Of a DNA stretch of 64,000 nt, positions 37,436-47,075 are shown piece after piece. Made by a program: the position numbers and the translations under genes. The notes beneath the pieces are model-generated. The model was given only the letters and a program-made list of their open reading frames with translations. It had not been told where the DNA came from and did not search any database. How positions within the stretch are numbered: the first letter of the stretch is position 1; each line of letters begins with the position of its first letter. Origin of the DNA: Celeribacter sp. PS-C1 (GTDB lineage Bacteria; Pseudomonadota; Alphaproteobacteria; Rhodobacterales; Rhodobacteraceae); assembly GCF_019429625.1 (NCBI RefSeq), contig NZ_JAHXRW010000004.1, forward strand, positions 248,001 through 312,000, given 5' to 3'.

Positions 37436-37562
37436 CGAGGAGCTCCTTGGCAGCATGAGCGGCAGATAACTTGGGGCCTGATACGCCGAGGTGGCGCTTG
37501 GATCAAGTGTGATCCGACGCCGAACCTCGCGCGAACTGAATTTGTCGCTCCAGCGGCCTCCC

Positions 37563-38528
37563 TTACGCGGGCTGCAGATCCTGTCGCGCCTCGCGGACAT
37601 AGTGTGCAATTCGGTCGAAATGCTTGTCCCATGTGCCGCAGCACCCGCCGAGAATATCAACAGACGGATAGGCGCGCGCCAGATCACCCATCATCTGGCC
37701 AAGTTCTTCAGGGTCGCCCTCTTCGATATGCCCCAACTGACAGAGCGAAATCTTGTCCATCTTCGCGGCGTTCGGGCGCAAAGACCGCAAGCGCCCTTTC
37801 CACACCCCCGCCTCCAGCGCGGGCGCAAATTCCACGGGATGCGAACAATTGATCCCGTAGGAATCGGGCTTTGCGTCTCCTGTCTCGGCATCCGTCGCCT
37901 CAATGGCCGCTTTGAGCGTCGGACCGGACTTCAGTCTGTGGGTGCTGTCGAGCGTGAAGGAGATGTTCACCGGCAAGCCCGCCGCTGCCGCAGCGCGACT
38001 AATTCCGACAGCTTCGGGAACATTGTTGAGTGTCGCCGCCCAAACGATATCGACGTCACAGTCCTTGAGCGTCGCCAACTGTGTGCTGTGATAGTCTTCA
38101 GCCTCCTCGGCCGTGATATTGCGGTTCAACTCATAGGCGTCGCCGCGCGGCCCGACACAGCCTGCTATCGCGATAACAGGGATATCATCCTGATAAGGCG
38201 CAGACACATCTCTCAGAAAATCGATACACTTCTGCTGCATCTCCACGAGGCCCTCAGGCGAATACCCGAGTTTTTCGGCCCAATCGGGGCTCGCACGGTA
38301 ATCGAACCCCGCCATCAGAGCGCCGAACCCGTAGCGTGCCGCCACATCGAGGTAGCGCCGATACATATCGCGCATATCCTCGACCGCCTCCGGTTTATCC
38401 ATGAGTTCGAACATCGCGAATTCTCGGAGTTTGTGCCCGTGGCGATACATGATCTCCGTCTCGACGCCGCCCTCGGCGAGATAGATCAACCCGTCCTGCC
38501 GTGGAAAAGTAACTCCTAGATTTGCCAT
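37563..38528 (-). CDS. homocysteine S-methyltransferase family protein
   Basis: A 321-residue Zn-dependent methyltransferase barrel. [16 protein letters not shown] opens the family fold. Zinc ligands are C228 (GINCSHP) and C296/C297 (GGCCGTWD). Known members transfer methyl groups from betaine, S-methylmethionine or related donors to homocysteine. It is only distantly similar to the second homologue at 42741-43733 and has a different zinc-loop context. It sits between purS (with its own terminator) and purQ. Methyl-donor specificity cannot be deduced. Confidence 0.9.
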   Translation of the reverse strand: MANLGVTFPRQDGLIYLAEGGVETEIMYRHGHKLREFAMFELMDKPEAVEDMRDMYRRYLDVAARYGFGALMAGFDYRASPDWAEKLGYSPEGLVEMQQKCIDFLRDVSAPYQDDIPVIAIAGCVGPRGDAYELNRNITAEEAEDYHSTQLATLKDCDVDIVWAATLNNVPEAVGISRAAAAAGLPVNISFTLDSTHRLKSGPTLKAAIEATDAETGDAKPDSYGINCSHPVEFAPALEAGVWKGRLRSLRPNAAKMDKISLCQLGHIEEGDPEELGQMMGDLARAYPSVDILGGCCGTWDKHFDRIAHYVREARQDLQPA

Positions 38529-38612
38529 CTCCCCCTCCTCCGCTTTGATCCGAAGAGTTTACCACAGACGGCAGGTTTCTCGAAATTTCCCCAAATCTCT
38601 TGCACAAAACGA

Positions 38613-38639
38613 AAAAACCGCCCCCGAAGGAGCGGTTTT
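38613..38639 (-). terminator. rho-independent terminator of purS
   Basis: AAAACCGC...GCGGTTTT with a partly paired GC centre, followed on the minus strand by a run of T. It lies 26 bases after the purS stop and separates purCS from the methyltransferase gene. Confidence 0.85.
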
Positions 38640-38665
38640 CGAAAGGTTGCGAAGCAGACTCAGGC

Positions 38666-38896
38666 TTACAGCAATTCCACCCGGTAGCTTTCGATCACCG
38701 TGTTGGCGAGCAGTTTCTCGCACATTTCGTTGATCGTCGCTTCGGTGGTGCCATCGGCCAAATCGAGCTCGATCACCTTGCCCTGACGGACTTCGTTCAC
38801 GCCGTCAAAACCAAGCGCACCCAGCGCGTGTTGCACGGCGGCGCCTTGGGGGTCCAGAACACCGTTTTTCAGCATAACAAAAACGCGGGCTTTCAT
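38666..38896 (-). CDS. purS: phosphoribosylformylglycinamidine synthase subunit PurS
   Basis: A 76-residue PurS, the small bridging subunit that assembles PurL and PurQ. KARVFVMLKNGVLDPQGAAVQHAL at the start is the family signature, and LGFDGVNEVRQGKVIEL follows. Length agrees with the usual 78-85 residues. AGAGGA precedes the ATG. It follows purC by 33 bases on the same strand, so the two are one transcript, ended by the terminator at 38613-38639. Confidence 0.95.
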   Translation of the reverse strand: MKARVFVMLKNGVLDPQGAAVQHALGALGFDGVNEVRQGKVIELDLADGTTEATINEMCEKLLANTVIESYRVELL

Positions 38897-38929
38897 GGGG
38901 TTATCCTCTTTCGGGCAGTCTTTGAAAGT

Positions 38930-39691
38930 TCAGTTGATCAGCGTCGGCTTATCGCCGATCGGGCCATTCGTCGGCAAAACACCCAGACGACGCGCCACTT
39001 CGGTGTAGGCATCGGTCAGCGAGCCGAGATCGCGGCGGAACACATCCTTGTCGAGCTTCTGCCCGCTTTCGATGTCCCACAGGCGGCAGCTGTCAGGCGA
39101 GATTTCATCGGCCACGATCAGACGCATGAAATCGCCATCCCAGACACGACCGATCTCGATTTTGAAGTCGATCAGCTTGATGCCCACGCCATACATCACA
39201 CCGGACATATAGTCGTTGACGCGCAGCGCAAGTGCGACGATGTCGTCGAGGTCCTGCTGAGAGGCCCAGCCGAAGGCGATGATATATTCCTCGGGCACCA
39301 GCGGATCGCCCAGAGCGTCGTCCTTGTAGGAGAACTCGATGATCGGGCGCGGCAGGCGCATGCCCTCTTCGAGGCCGAGGCGTTTCGCCATGGAGCCGGC
39401 GGCATAATTGCGCACGATGACTTCGAGCGGGATGATCTCGCACTGGCGGATCAGCTGCTCGCGCATATTTAGGCGCTTGATGAAGTGGTTCGGGATGCCC
39501 AGAGACGTCAGGCCGGTCATGAAAAACTCGGACAAGCGGTTGTTGAGAACGCCCTTGCCTTCGATCGTCGCCTTTTTCTCGGCGTTGAACGCGGTGGCGT
39601 CATCCTTGAAATACTGCACCAGAGTGCCCGGTTCCGGACCTTCGTAGAGCGTTTTCGCTTTGCCTTCGTAGATTTTCTTGCGGCGCGCCAT
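38930..39691 (-). CDS. purC: SAICAR synthase
   Basis: A 253-residue phosphoribosylaminoimidazole-succinocarboxamide synthase. [14 protein letters not shown] is the ATP-binding N-terminal hairpin, [16 protein letters not shown] and [13 protein letters not shown] line the substrate site, and DFKIEIGR and [14 protein letters not shown] complete the family pattern. It catalyses the eighth step of IMP synthesis. It is divergent from the DUF1476 gene and upstream of purS. Confidence 0.97.
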   Translation of the reverse strand: MARRKKIYEGKAKTLYEGPEPGTLVQYFKDDATAFNAEKKATIEGKGVLNNRLSEFFMTGLTSLGIPNHFIKRLNMREQLIRQCEIIPLEVIVRNYAAGSMAKRLGLEEGMRLPRPIIEFSYKDDALGDPLVPEEYIIAFGWASQQDLDDIVALALRVNDYMSGVMYGVGIKLIDFKIEIGRVWDGDFMRLIVADEISPDSCRLWDIESGQKLDKDVFRRDLGSLTDAYTEVARRLGVLPTNGPIGDKPTLIN

Positions 39692-39938
39692 GGGGCCTCC
39701 AAAAGCTAGTGGGGCCGGGAATCGATGCGACCGGCCACTTCAGATGCGCTCTTTAGGGCAAGGCGGGCGTCGGGGCAAGGTGGGCTGCAAATCTGATCTA
39801 CAATTGTCGCCGGAGATCGACATGGTGTCGGGTTTTAATTTCGCCCAGAATTTCAACGAAACATTGATCTAGCTCCTTGCTCCCCCCATGTCGGGCGGGC
39901 ATAATCTGAACCAAAGGTTGAATGAGGAGAAGCCAGCC

Positions 39939-40250
39939 ATGACCACTTTCGACGAACGTGAAGCTGCGTTTGAAAGCAAATATGCCCATGACTCTGCGGC
40001 TCAGTTTCGCGCCGAATCCCGCGCCAACAAGAAACTCGCTGTTTGGGCTGCCGAGAAACTCGGGAAATCTTCGGCAGACCTCGATGAATACATCAAAGAA
40101 GTGATCCGCGCGGATATGAAAGAGGCCGGCTTTGAAGACGTGCTCACCAAAGTCGCCGAGGATCTCGGCGGCACTGCGGATATGCAGGAGTTGCGCACAC
40201 TTTACACCGGTTTCCTCAGTGAAGCCAAAGCCGAGCTGGCAGAAGGCTAA
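39939..40250 (+). CDS. DUF1476 protein, F1-ATPase zeta inhibitor
   Basis: A 103-residue protein matching the alphaproteobacterial DUF1476 family, whose Paracoccus denitrificans member is the zeta subunit that blocks reverse rotation of the housekeeping F1Fo-ATPase. MTTFDEREAAFESKYAHD is the conserved, inhibitory N-terminus, followed by a helical bundle (AQFRAESRANKKLAVWAAEKLG). I chose the ATG at 39939 with GAGGAG nine bases upstream. Zeta is known for the regular ATP synthase; whether it also binds the N-ATPase encoded at 11695-18221 is an open question. Confidence 0.92.
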   Translation: MTTFDEREAAFESKYAHDSAAQFRAESRANKKLAVWAAEKLGKSSADLDEYIKEVIRADMKEAGFEDVLTKVAEDLGGTADMQELRTLYTGFLSEAKAELAEG

Positions 40251-40586
40251 GCCTCCGCTTCACAGCATCATCGCCATATCGTCACTGCAACGTGACGCCC
40301 TGAGAGGCCTGCAACCCGCGTGCAGGCCTTGTTCTCATAAAATCTCTCCCAATATCCGCTAGGACGCCCCTATCGCAGGTCGCGTCAAAGCCACGCCCCC
40401 GTCCCGATCCGGAACGGTCTGATGGCTTTAATCGAATATTGGGAATATGCGCTTAAGGCTTTCAAAAACACCTCAGCGCTTCATGGAACGTGTGCCTCAT
40501 AGAGACACGCCCCTGAAAGGTGTATCCCACGGGCTGCTGCCTTGGCCGCTCCGACAGGCCCAAAGGTCGACAAAGGAAGACCGCTC
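40251..40586. other. 336-base intergenic region
   Basis: Holds the terminator at 40305-40336 and the upstream region of the MprF-like gene. A weak hairpin GTCAC/GTGAC lies at 40281-40296. No gene is seen. Confidence 0.55.
40305..40336 (+). terminator. terminator of the DUF1476 gene
   Basis: AGGCCTGCA-ACCCGCG-TGCAGGCCT is a perfect nine-pair stem, followed by TTGTTCTC. It lies about 55 bases beyond the stop. Confidence 0.75.
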
Positions 40587-42650
40587 ATGCGACACAGTCA
40601 GATCGAGATCGAGGACGCCCTCACACGATCGTCCATCCTGAGCCCGCCTTTGGATGAGGCCGCGACGCCTGCACCGTTGGATCACCCCACGGATCGCCCT
40701 ACGGATCGACAAGGCGACCGCAAAGGCCTCTCCAAACTCCTCGGCAAACAGATGGTGCCGCTGGCCGTCATGGTGTTTTTCGCCTGGCTGTTGTGGGAAA
40801 AAGTCGCGCATCTCGACATGAAAGCGGTGTTTGCCACCGTCGCCACGGTCACCCCCGGTCAATGGGGCCTCGCGGGGCTGGCCACACTCGCCAGTTTCTG
40901 GGCCGTCGGCCAATACGACCGGGTGCTCCACGCCCAACTTGGCACCGGCATTTCCGACAGTTCCGCCCGCAGTTCCGGCATCGTCGCCATCGGCCTGTCG
41001 CAGGCGCTCGGCTTCGGCGCGCTGACCGGCACACTCATCCGCTGGCGCATGCTCCCCGAACTAACGTTGTGGCAAGCGGCGCGGTTGTCCGGCGCCGTGG
41101 CTCTGTCGTTCCTCATGGGCTGGGCTGTGGTGGCCACCATGGCGCTTGTGGTGTTTCAACCCGAAGTGCCGTGGATGGAAACACTGGCAATCGGCGCCAT
41201 CGCGCTTTTCCTCACGCTGGCCGCGCTCTCGATCTACCCGCCGCGTGCCTTGGTCCGCCTGCCCTGGCCCTCGATCAAGACCATGGTCACCGTCGTTGGC
41301 CTCGCCGCCATCGACACGATCTGCGCGGGCCTCGCGCTCTATGTGCTTTTGCCCGATCACCTATTGCTGCCTCTCGGCCATACCGTGTCGGCCTATCTCT
41401 TTTCTCTCGGCGCCGGTCTGATCAGTTCGACCCCCGGCGGTGTTGGTCCGTTTGAGGCCACATTGGCGTCCCTGCTGCCTGCGATCCCGCTTGAGCCACT
41501 TCTGGGTGCCGTGGTCGCCTTTCGCTTGATCTACTACGGGGTGCCCGCCGCAATTTCGGCGCTGTTCGTTTTGCGGGGGCCGCGTCGCTGCAATCTGGCG
41601 CGCGAGCCGCATCTGGTGAAAACCTCCCCCTCGCCTTACCTGCCGCCGCAACTCGAAGCGCAGATTTTCGCAGCTCCGCGCGCCGAAGCCGGACTCTTGC
41701 GCACTCGTGATTTCTCTCTTTTATCCGCAGCCGACGGCACGCCCCTTGGGTTGGCCTCGCCGATTGGGCAATCGCTGGTGATGCTCTCTGATCCGATTTC
41801 TCCGCAGTGTCCCGGCCAAACCCGCACCGCCCTTTCCCGTGCCGCCTCACGCCGTTACCGGATGCCCGCGATCTACAAATGCGGTGCCCGCATGGCCGCC
41901 TCCGCCCGCTGTGCAGGCTGGCAAGTGCTACCCACCGCCGAAGAAGCCTGGCTCGCGCCTGCAGAGTTCAACCTCGAAGGCTCCAAAACCCGGCAGCTGA
42001 GACGCGTCCTGCGCAAGGCCGAAGAGGGACGCATCCGTGTCACCGAAGGCACGCGCAATCTGCCACTCGACCAAATGGACCGCGTGGCCGCCGAATGGCT
42101 GGCGATGCGCGGCCAAGAGCGCGGCTTTTCTATGGGCACCTATGATCGCGATTATATTTCCTGTCAGCGGGTGTTCTTGGGATGGCAAGGCACCAATCTC
42201 GTGGCCTTTGTCAGTTTTCATGAGAGCCGCAGCGAGATGACACTTGATCTGATGCGCTCCGGCGAAGCCGCGCCCGATGGCTCGATCCAGCTTTTGATCG
42301 TCAAAGCCATTGAGGTCGCCCGTTCACAAGGCGTGCCCCGCCTGTCCTTGGCCGCCGTGCCATGGCAAGGCGAAGATCGTGATCCGCTGACCTGCTGGCT
42401 GCGGCAAAAATTCCTGACCCGCTCCGGTGCAGCTGGGTTGCGCCGGTTCAAATTGGCCTTCGCCCCACATTGGGAAACGCTTTATCTGGCTGCACCCACG
42501 CGACTGGCACTCACTGTCGCTGGCATCGACATCCTGCGCCGCGTGACCGCGCCGCCGCCGAAAGTGACCGCAAACCCGATGAAAGCCGCCCGCTCCGCCA
42601 CTCACCCGACCTTGCGTTTCTCCAAGCTTCTGGGGCGCCGCCGCAAATGA
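40587..42650 (+). CDS. MprF-like phosphatidylglycerol aminoacyltransferase
   Basis: About 687 residues. The N-terminal half has about eight membrane helices of the LPG-synthase/flippase type (LGFGALTGTLIRWR; LISSTPGGVGPFEATLASLLP). The C-terminal half from about residue 370 is the cytoplasmic DUF2156 acyltransferase-fold domain (LEGSKTRQLRRVLRKAEEGRI; EWLAMRGQERGFSMG). The family transfers lysine or another amino acid from tRNA to phosphatidylglycerol, lowering surface charge. I chose the ATG at 40587 with AAAGGAAGA upstream; a TTG at 40542 is in frame. The amino acid used cannot be read from sequence. Confidence 0.88.
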   Translation: MRHSQIEIEDALTRSSILSPPLDEAATPAPLDHPTDRPTDRQGDRKGLSKLLGKQMVPLAVMVFFAWLLWEKVAHLDMKAVFATVATVTPGQWGLAGLATLASFWAVGQYDRVLHAQLGTGISDSSARSSGIVAIGLSQALGFGALTGTLIRWRMLPELTLWQAARLSGAVALSFLMGWAVVATMALVVFQPEVPWMETLAIGAIALFLTLAALSIYPPRALVRLPWPSIKTMVTVVGLAAIDTICAGLALYVLLPDHLLLPLGHTVSAYLFSLGAGLISSTPGGVGPFEATLASLLPAIPLEPLLGAVVAFRLIYYGVPAAISALFVLRGPRRCNLAREPHLVKTSPSPYLPPQLEAQIFAAPRAEAGLLRTRDFSLLSAADGTPLGLASPIGQSLVMLSDPISPQCPGQTRTALSRAASRRYRMPAIYKCGARMAASARCAGWQVLPTAEEAWLAPAEFNLEGSKTRQLRRVLRKAEEGRIRVTEGTRNLPLDQMDRVAAEWLAMRGQERGFSMGTYDRDYISCQRVFLGWQGTNLVAFVSFHESRSEMTLDLMRSGEAAPDGSIQLLIVKAIEVARSQGVPRLSLAAVPWQGEDRDPLTCWLRQKFLTRSGAAGLRRFKLAFAPHWETLYLAAPTRLALTVAGIDILRRVTAPPPKVTANPMKAARSATHPTLRFSKLLGRRRK

Positions 42651-42740
42651 GACCGTTGCAGCGCCAGTTTTCGCGGAGACACTTTGCCTCCAGCCGAGAA
42701 AGGCTTTAGGACATCCGACATTGCATTTTCCGGAGACCAC

Positions 42741-43733
42741 ATGCCCGCTACGCATACCGACACCGTGTTGAGCCGCCTTCTGGCCTCCCGCGACTGGCTC
42801 TTGGCCGATGGCGCGATGGCGACGTCTCTCTACGACATGGGGCTGGTGCGAGGCATGGCGCCGGAGATGTGGAATTTAGACAGACCGGAGTGCGTCCTGA
42901 CGGTGCACAAAGACTCGATCGCCGCAGGGGCAGACATTCTGCTGACCAATAGCTCTGGTGGCACCTCGGCGCGGCTGAAACCCATTGGCGCCAAAGGTCA
43001 GGTCTTTGAAATCAACAAAACCGCAGCCGCCTTGGCCCGCCAAGCCGCCGACGCAACCACACACCCGGTGGTCGTTGCGGGCACTATGGGACCGACCGGA
43101 GAGATTTTGGCCCCGATGGGCACACTCTCCCACGAGGCTGCCGTAGAGATGTTTTTTGATCAGGCGCAAGCGCTGAAAGCCGGCGGCGTCAACATAGCCT
43201 GGATCGAAACCATGTCTTCGCTCGAGGAATTGACCGCCGCCGCAAAAGGCGCCAGCGAGGCGGGGCTCGCATGGGTCGGGACGATGAGTTTCGACACGGG
43301 CGGCGCGACGATGATGGGCGTCACCCCGGCGCAGCTCTCAGCGCTGGTGGAAAATATGGCGCCGCCGCCTCTGGCCTACGGCGCGAACTGCGGTGCGGGG
43401 CCCTCCGCTGTGGTGCGCAGCGTTCTGGACCTGACCGCCCGCGCGCCCGAATGCCCCATCGTGGCCAAGGCCAACGCCGGTCTGCCGCGTGTTATCGAGG
43501 ACAAACTGCGCTACGATGTTACGCGAGAGACGATGGCCGATTACGCTCTACTGGCGCGTGATGCGGGCGCACAGATCATTGGCGGATGCTGTGGCACCTC
43601 GCCCGCACATCTCAAAGCCATGAAACAAGCCTTGGAGAGCACCCCCAAAGGCCCCCGTCCAACGCTTGAACAGGTGGTGGCACGCCTTGGGCCGTTTTCG
43701 GCCAAAGCGGACAGTGCCGAGGACGCGTTTTAA
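42741..43733 (+). CDS. bmt: betaine--homocysteine S-methyltransferase
   Basis: A 330-residue Zn-dependent methyltransferase resembling the Bmt of marine Rhodobacteraceae, which methylates homocysteine with glycine betaine. LLADGAMATSLYDMG opens the barrel; the zinc ligands are C217 (GANCGAGPS) and C283/C284 (GGCCGTSP). ATG at 42741 with CGGAG five bases upstream. The stop overlaps the end of the convergent radical-SAM gene by four bases. It is the better candidate of the two homologues in the window for betaine use. Confidence 0.9.
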   Translation: MPATHTDTVLSRLLASRDWLLADGAMATSLYDMGLVRGMAPEMWNLDRPECVLTVHKDSIAAGADILLTNSSGGTSARLKPIGAKGQVFEINKTAAALARQAADATTHPVVVAGTMGPTGEILAPMGTLSHEAAVEMFFDQAQALKAGGVNIAWIETMSSLEELTAAAKGASEAGLAWVGTMSFDTGGATMMGVTPAQLSALVENMAPPPLAYGANCGAGPSAVVRSVLDLTARAPECPIVAKANAGLPRVIEDKLRYDVTRETMADYALLARDAGAQIIGGCCGTSPAHLKAMKQALESTPKGPRPTLEQVVARLGPFSAKADSAEDAF

Positions 43734-44854
43734 AACAGGCTCAGTTGATCGCCGGGTTTCGGCGGCACGGAGAACAGGTCGCAGCGCAGAGGCGTCCCCT
43801 CGCGCGTGAGCCCCGTGCGGTTCAACGCGATCTCGAAGCGTTTCAACATCAGTTCCGCCCATTCGCCCTCGCCCTGCATCCGCGTGCCGAAGCTGCTGTC
43901 GTTGGCCTTGCCGCCACGCAACTCGCGCACCCGGTTCATCACCCGCGCGGCGCGATCCGGCACATGGGTTTCAAGCCATTCCTCGAACAGAGGCGCGACC
44001 TCCAGAGGCAAGCGCAGCATAATATAGGCCGCCGCTTTGGCCCCGTGGGTGGCCGCCGCAGTCAGAATGGCCTCCAACTCATGATCGGTGAGCGCGGGAA
44101 TGACCGGCGCGACCATGACGCGGACCGGAATGCCCGCCTCCGCGAGCGCACGTATGGTTTTCAGCCGCCGAGCAGGCACCGGCGCTCGAGGTTCCAACTG
44201 ACGTGACAGGCGCGAGCCCAGCGTGGTCACCGACACGCCGACATGCACCAGGCCTTTCGCGGCCATCGGCGCCAAAATATCGATGTCGCGCTCGATCAGC
44301 GTGCCTTTGGTGACGATGGTCACCGGGTGATTGTGCTCCGCGAGCACCTCGAGAATGCTGCGCATGATGCGGTCACGCGCCTCGATGGGTTGATAGGGAT
44401 CGGTGTTGGTGCCCAAGGCAATCGGCGCGACCTCATAGCTTTTGGCCGCAAGTTCACGCCGCAAAACCTGCGCCGCGCCGAGTTTGCGCGTCAGCCGGGT
44501 TTCGAAATCCAATCCCGGCGACAGACCGAGATAGGCATGGCTCGGGCGGGCAAAACAGTAAGAACAGCCGTGTTCGCAGCCGCGATAGGGGTTGATCGAA
44601 CGGTCGAAGGGAATGTCTGGACTGTCGTTGCGGGTGATGATCTTGCGCGGGCGTTCGTCCACAGTGGTGGTGCGCATCACGCTTTGCTCCAACTCCGCAT
44701 CCCAACCGTCGATGAAGGTTTCGCGAGCGAGACGCTCGAACCTCCCGGCGGCATTGGACGTGCTGCCACGGGCCTTGGGCACCAGCCCCAAAGGCAGGGT
44801 CTCGTCGAAAAAATCACTCGAACAAACGGTGGAGATTCTGGATTCGTGGCTCAT
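43730..44854 (-). CDS. PA0069-family radical SAM protein
   Basis: A 374-residue radical SAM enzyme. GCEHGCSYCFAR contains the CxxxCxxC cluster ligands, preceded by INPYRGCEHG, a motif shared with spore photoproduct lyase-like and Rv2578c/PA0069 proteins. IALGTNTDPYQPIE and VTKGTLIERDIDIL follow. The C-terminal part ends with RKPGDQLSLF-like residues typical of the family. The substrate is unknown. It is convergent with bmt. Confidence 0.9.
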   Translation of the reverse strand: MSHESRISTVCSSDFFDETLPLGLVPKARGSTSNAAGRFERLARETFIDGWDAELEQSVMRTTTVDERPRKIITRNDSPDIPFDRSINPYRGCEHGCSYCFARPSHAYLGLSPGLDFETRLTRKLGAAQVLRRELAAKSYEVAPIALGTNTDPYQPIEARDRIMRSILEVLAEHNHPVTIVTKGTLIERDIDILAPMAAKGLVHVGVSVTTLGSRLSRQLEPRAPVPARRLKTIRALAEAGIPVRVMVAPVIPALTDHELEAILTAAATHGAKAAAYIMLRLPLEVAPLFEEWLETHVPDRAARVMNRVRELRGGKANDSSFGTRMQGEGEWAELMLKRFEIALNRTGLTREGTPLRCDLFSVPPKPGDQLSLF

Positions 44855-44913
44855 GCCTCAAGCATGAACAAAAAGAGAACATTTGCCAAGTAGAGAACTT
44901 GGCCCTACCGTCC

Positions 44914-45324
44914 TCAGGACGCTTTTTGCGCGGTCTCTATGATGCGCTCAACCATGGCGCGCAGACCGTTGGAACGCTGCGACGACAGGTGTTCGTCGAG
45001 GCCCAGTCGCGCGAGCTCGGCGGGCGCATCGGTGGTCAGCACCTCGGAGACAGTCAATCCGGCAAACAATTCATGCAAAATGGCAATCAGGCCTTGCACG
45101 ATCATCGCGTCCGAGGCGCCTTGGAACTCGAATTTACCGCCCTCGATCGTCGGCACCAGCCAGACCTGCGAGGCGCAGCCCTCGACCTTGGTCGCGGGGA
45201 CTTTGAAGGCGTCATCCAATGGTGGAAAGGCCTTGCCCATTTCAATCACATGACGATAGCGGTCCTCCCAATCGTCCAGAAACTCAAAGGTTTCGACAAT
45301 CTCTTCGAACTTCTCTTGCGCCAT
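44914..45324 (-). CDS. sufE: SufE-like sulfur acceptor
   Basis: A 136-residue protein that accepts persulfide sulfur from the cysteine desulfurase SufS and passes it to SufBCD. The active cysteine is C50 in KVEGCASQVW, the family signature, preceded by GKAFPPLDDAFK. I chose the ATG at 45324, which matches family length; the frame is open to 45438. The other suf genes are not in the window. Confidence 0.93.
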   Translation of the reverse strand: MAQEKFEEIVETFEFLDDWEDRYRHVIEMGKAFPPLDDAFKVPATKVEGCASQVWLVPTIEGGKFEFQGASDAMIVQGLIAILHELFAGLTVSEVLTTDAPAELARLGLDEHLSSQRSNGLRAMVERIIETAQKAS

Positions 45325-45490
45325 GATCGGACCCTCGGTTTTGCTGCCAAATTCACATAAGCCGTTGCCCGGCAAAGGTCCAGTCCGCCGCCTTTGTCCT
45401 GCGTTTTGAGCCGGGGCGCTGCAACGCGGGCTTTTCAATAGGGGGCTTTTCGGGTAGCCCTTTCATCACGAAGGTGTAAGGGAGAAGCCG

Positions 45491-45991
45491 ATGCGGCGTC
45501 AGGTGATCATTTCGGGGCTGGTTCTGTCACTCATGGCGGGGTGCGCCACAGTGAAAGAGTCGCGATTCAATCCGCTCAACTGGTTCGGCAAATCTGAATC
45601 CGTTGCGGTCGATCAGAATGGTCAGAACGTCACTGTGCTCAAAACTCTCGCCCCCCGCAAAGGCTACCCGGTCTTTGTCGACACCCGCCCGCTGGCGCCT
45701 CAGATCATTGAGATGCAGATGGTCAAATCCGCCTCCGGCGCGATTGTGACCGCGACCGCCGCCCTGCCCTCTTCCGGCTATTATGACGCCGAACTGGTCG
45801 CCGTGCCGTCCGAGAGCGCCGACACATTGGTGTTCGATTTCCGTCTGCGCGCGCCGTCGCAAAGCGCCCCTGCGGGCACGGCCGCACAGCGTCAGATCAC
45901 GGCCGCGAAGTCGCTGTCGAATGCAGACATCGCAGGCATTCGCACTGTAATCGTGCGCGGCGCGGATGGGGCACGTCAGGTCCGGCGCTAA
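45491..45991 (+). CDS. putative lipoprotein
   Basis: A 166-residue protein with a lipoprotein signal peptide: VLSLMAGC gives a lipobox with Cys at residue 19. The mature sequence (ESRFNPLNWFGKSESV) resembles a family of Rhodobacteraceae lipoproteins of unknown function. It is predicted to be anchored to the outer or inner membrane facing the periplasm. AAGGGAGAAG precedes the ATG. No operon partner is evident. Confidence 0.8.
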   Translation: MRRQVIISGLVLSLMAGCATVKESRFNPLNWFGKSESVAVDQNGQNVTVLKTLAPRKGYPVFVDTRPLAPQIIEMQMVKSASGAIVTATAALPSSGYYDAELVAVPSESADTLVFDFRLRAPSQSAPAGTAAQRQITAAKSLSNADIAGIRTVIVRGADGARQVRR

Positions 45992-46082
45992 CTGCGTCGC
46001 AAAGTCGTGTCCCTGAGCGGCTTTACATCCCGACCAACGCGGAGCATGCTGCGTCTTTGACCAACCAGTTAAAGGCACGCAT

Positions 46083-47033
46083 ATGTCGGATTTCCCGCGC
46101 AAAATCATCATCGACACGGATCCTGGACAGGATGACGCCATGGCGATCCTTCTGGCGCTTGGCTCGCCCGAGGAGATCGACCTTTTGGGCATCGTCGCTG
46201 TCGCGGGCAATGTGCCGATCGAGCGCACTTCCGAGAACGCGCGAAAAATTTGCGAAGTGGCCGGGCGACCCGATGTGTTGGTTTTCGCGGGCTGTGACAG
46301 GCCGATGGCACACACGCTGGTGACCGCCGAACACGTGCACGGCAAAACCGGCCTCGACGGGATCGAATTGCCGACACCGACGATGCCTTTGCAAAAGCAG
46401 CACGGCGTGGATTTCATCATCGAGACGCTACGCCGCGAGGCCCCCGGCACGGTGACGCTTTGTCCGATGGGGCCTTTGACGAACATCGCGACGGCTTTTG
46501 AAAAAGCCCCGGATATTGTCGAGCGCGTGCAGGAAATCGTCCTGATGGGCGGCGCCTATTTTGAGGTTGGCAACATCACCCCCGCCGCCGAGTTCAACAT
46601 CTACGTCGATCCGGAAGCCGCCGATATTGTGTTCAAATCCGGCGTAAAGCTGACGGTGATGCCGCTGGATGCCACCCACAAGGTGCTGGTCACCGCACCG
46701 CGTTTGCAGGCGTTCAAGGAGTTTGGCAATCACCTTGGCGAGGTGGTCGCGGGTTGGCTCGACTTTTTTGAGCGCTTCGACATCGAGAAATACGGCTCTA
46801 AGGGTGGCCCGCTGCACGACCCGACGGTGATCGCCTATCTGATCAAACCGGGGCTGTTCTCCGGGCGCTTCATCAATGTCGAGATTGAAACCCAGTCGAA
46901 ACTGACCCGCGGCATGACCGTTGCCGATTGGTGGGGCGTCACGGATCGCCCGAAGAATGCGATGTTCATGGGGGATGCGGATGCGGATGGGTTCTTTGAT
47001 CTATTGACGGAGCGCGTGCGACGTCTGGGATGA
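46083..47033 (+). CDS. nucleoside hydrolase
   Basis: A 316-residue inosine-uridine-preferring nucleoside hydrolase-like enzyme. IIIDTDPGQDDAMAILLAL holds the Ca2+-binding aspartates, and VLMGGAYFEVGNITPAAEFNIYVDPEAADIV is the second metal and substrate loop. HDPTVIAYLI near the end supplies the catalytic acid region. It cleaves the N-glycosidic bond for nucleoside salvage. The substrate preference is not visible. Confidence 0.93.
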   Translation: MSDFPRKIIIDTDPGQDDAMAILLALGSPEEIDLLGIVAVAGNVPIERTSENARKICEVAGRPDVLVFAGCDRPMAHTLVTAEHVHGKTGLDGIELPTPTMPLQKQHGVDFIIETLRREAPGTVTLCPMGPLTNIATAFEKAPDIVERVQEIVLMGGAYFEVGNITPAAEFNIYVDPEAADIVFKSGVKLTVMPLDATHKVLVTAPRLQAFKEFGNHLGEVVAGWLDFFERFDIEKYGSKGGPLHDPTVIAYLIKPGLFSGRFINVEIETQSKLTRGMTVADWWGVTDRPKNAMFMGDADADGFFDLLTERVRRLG

Positions 47034-47075
47034 ATGAGTATTTGCGCCAAGAAGAAGACGCACTAGGTTAGGCGC

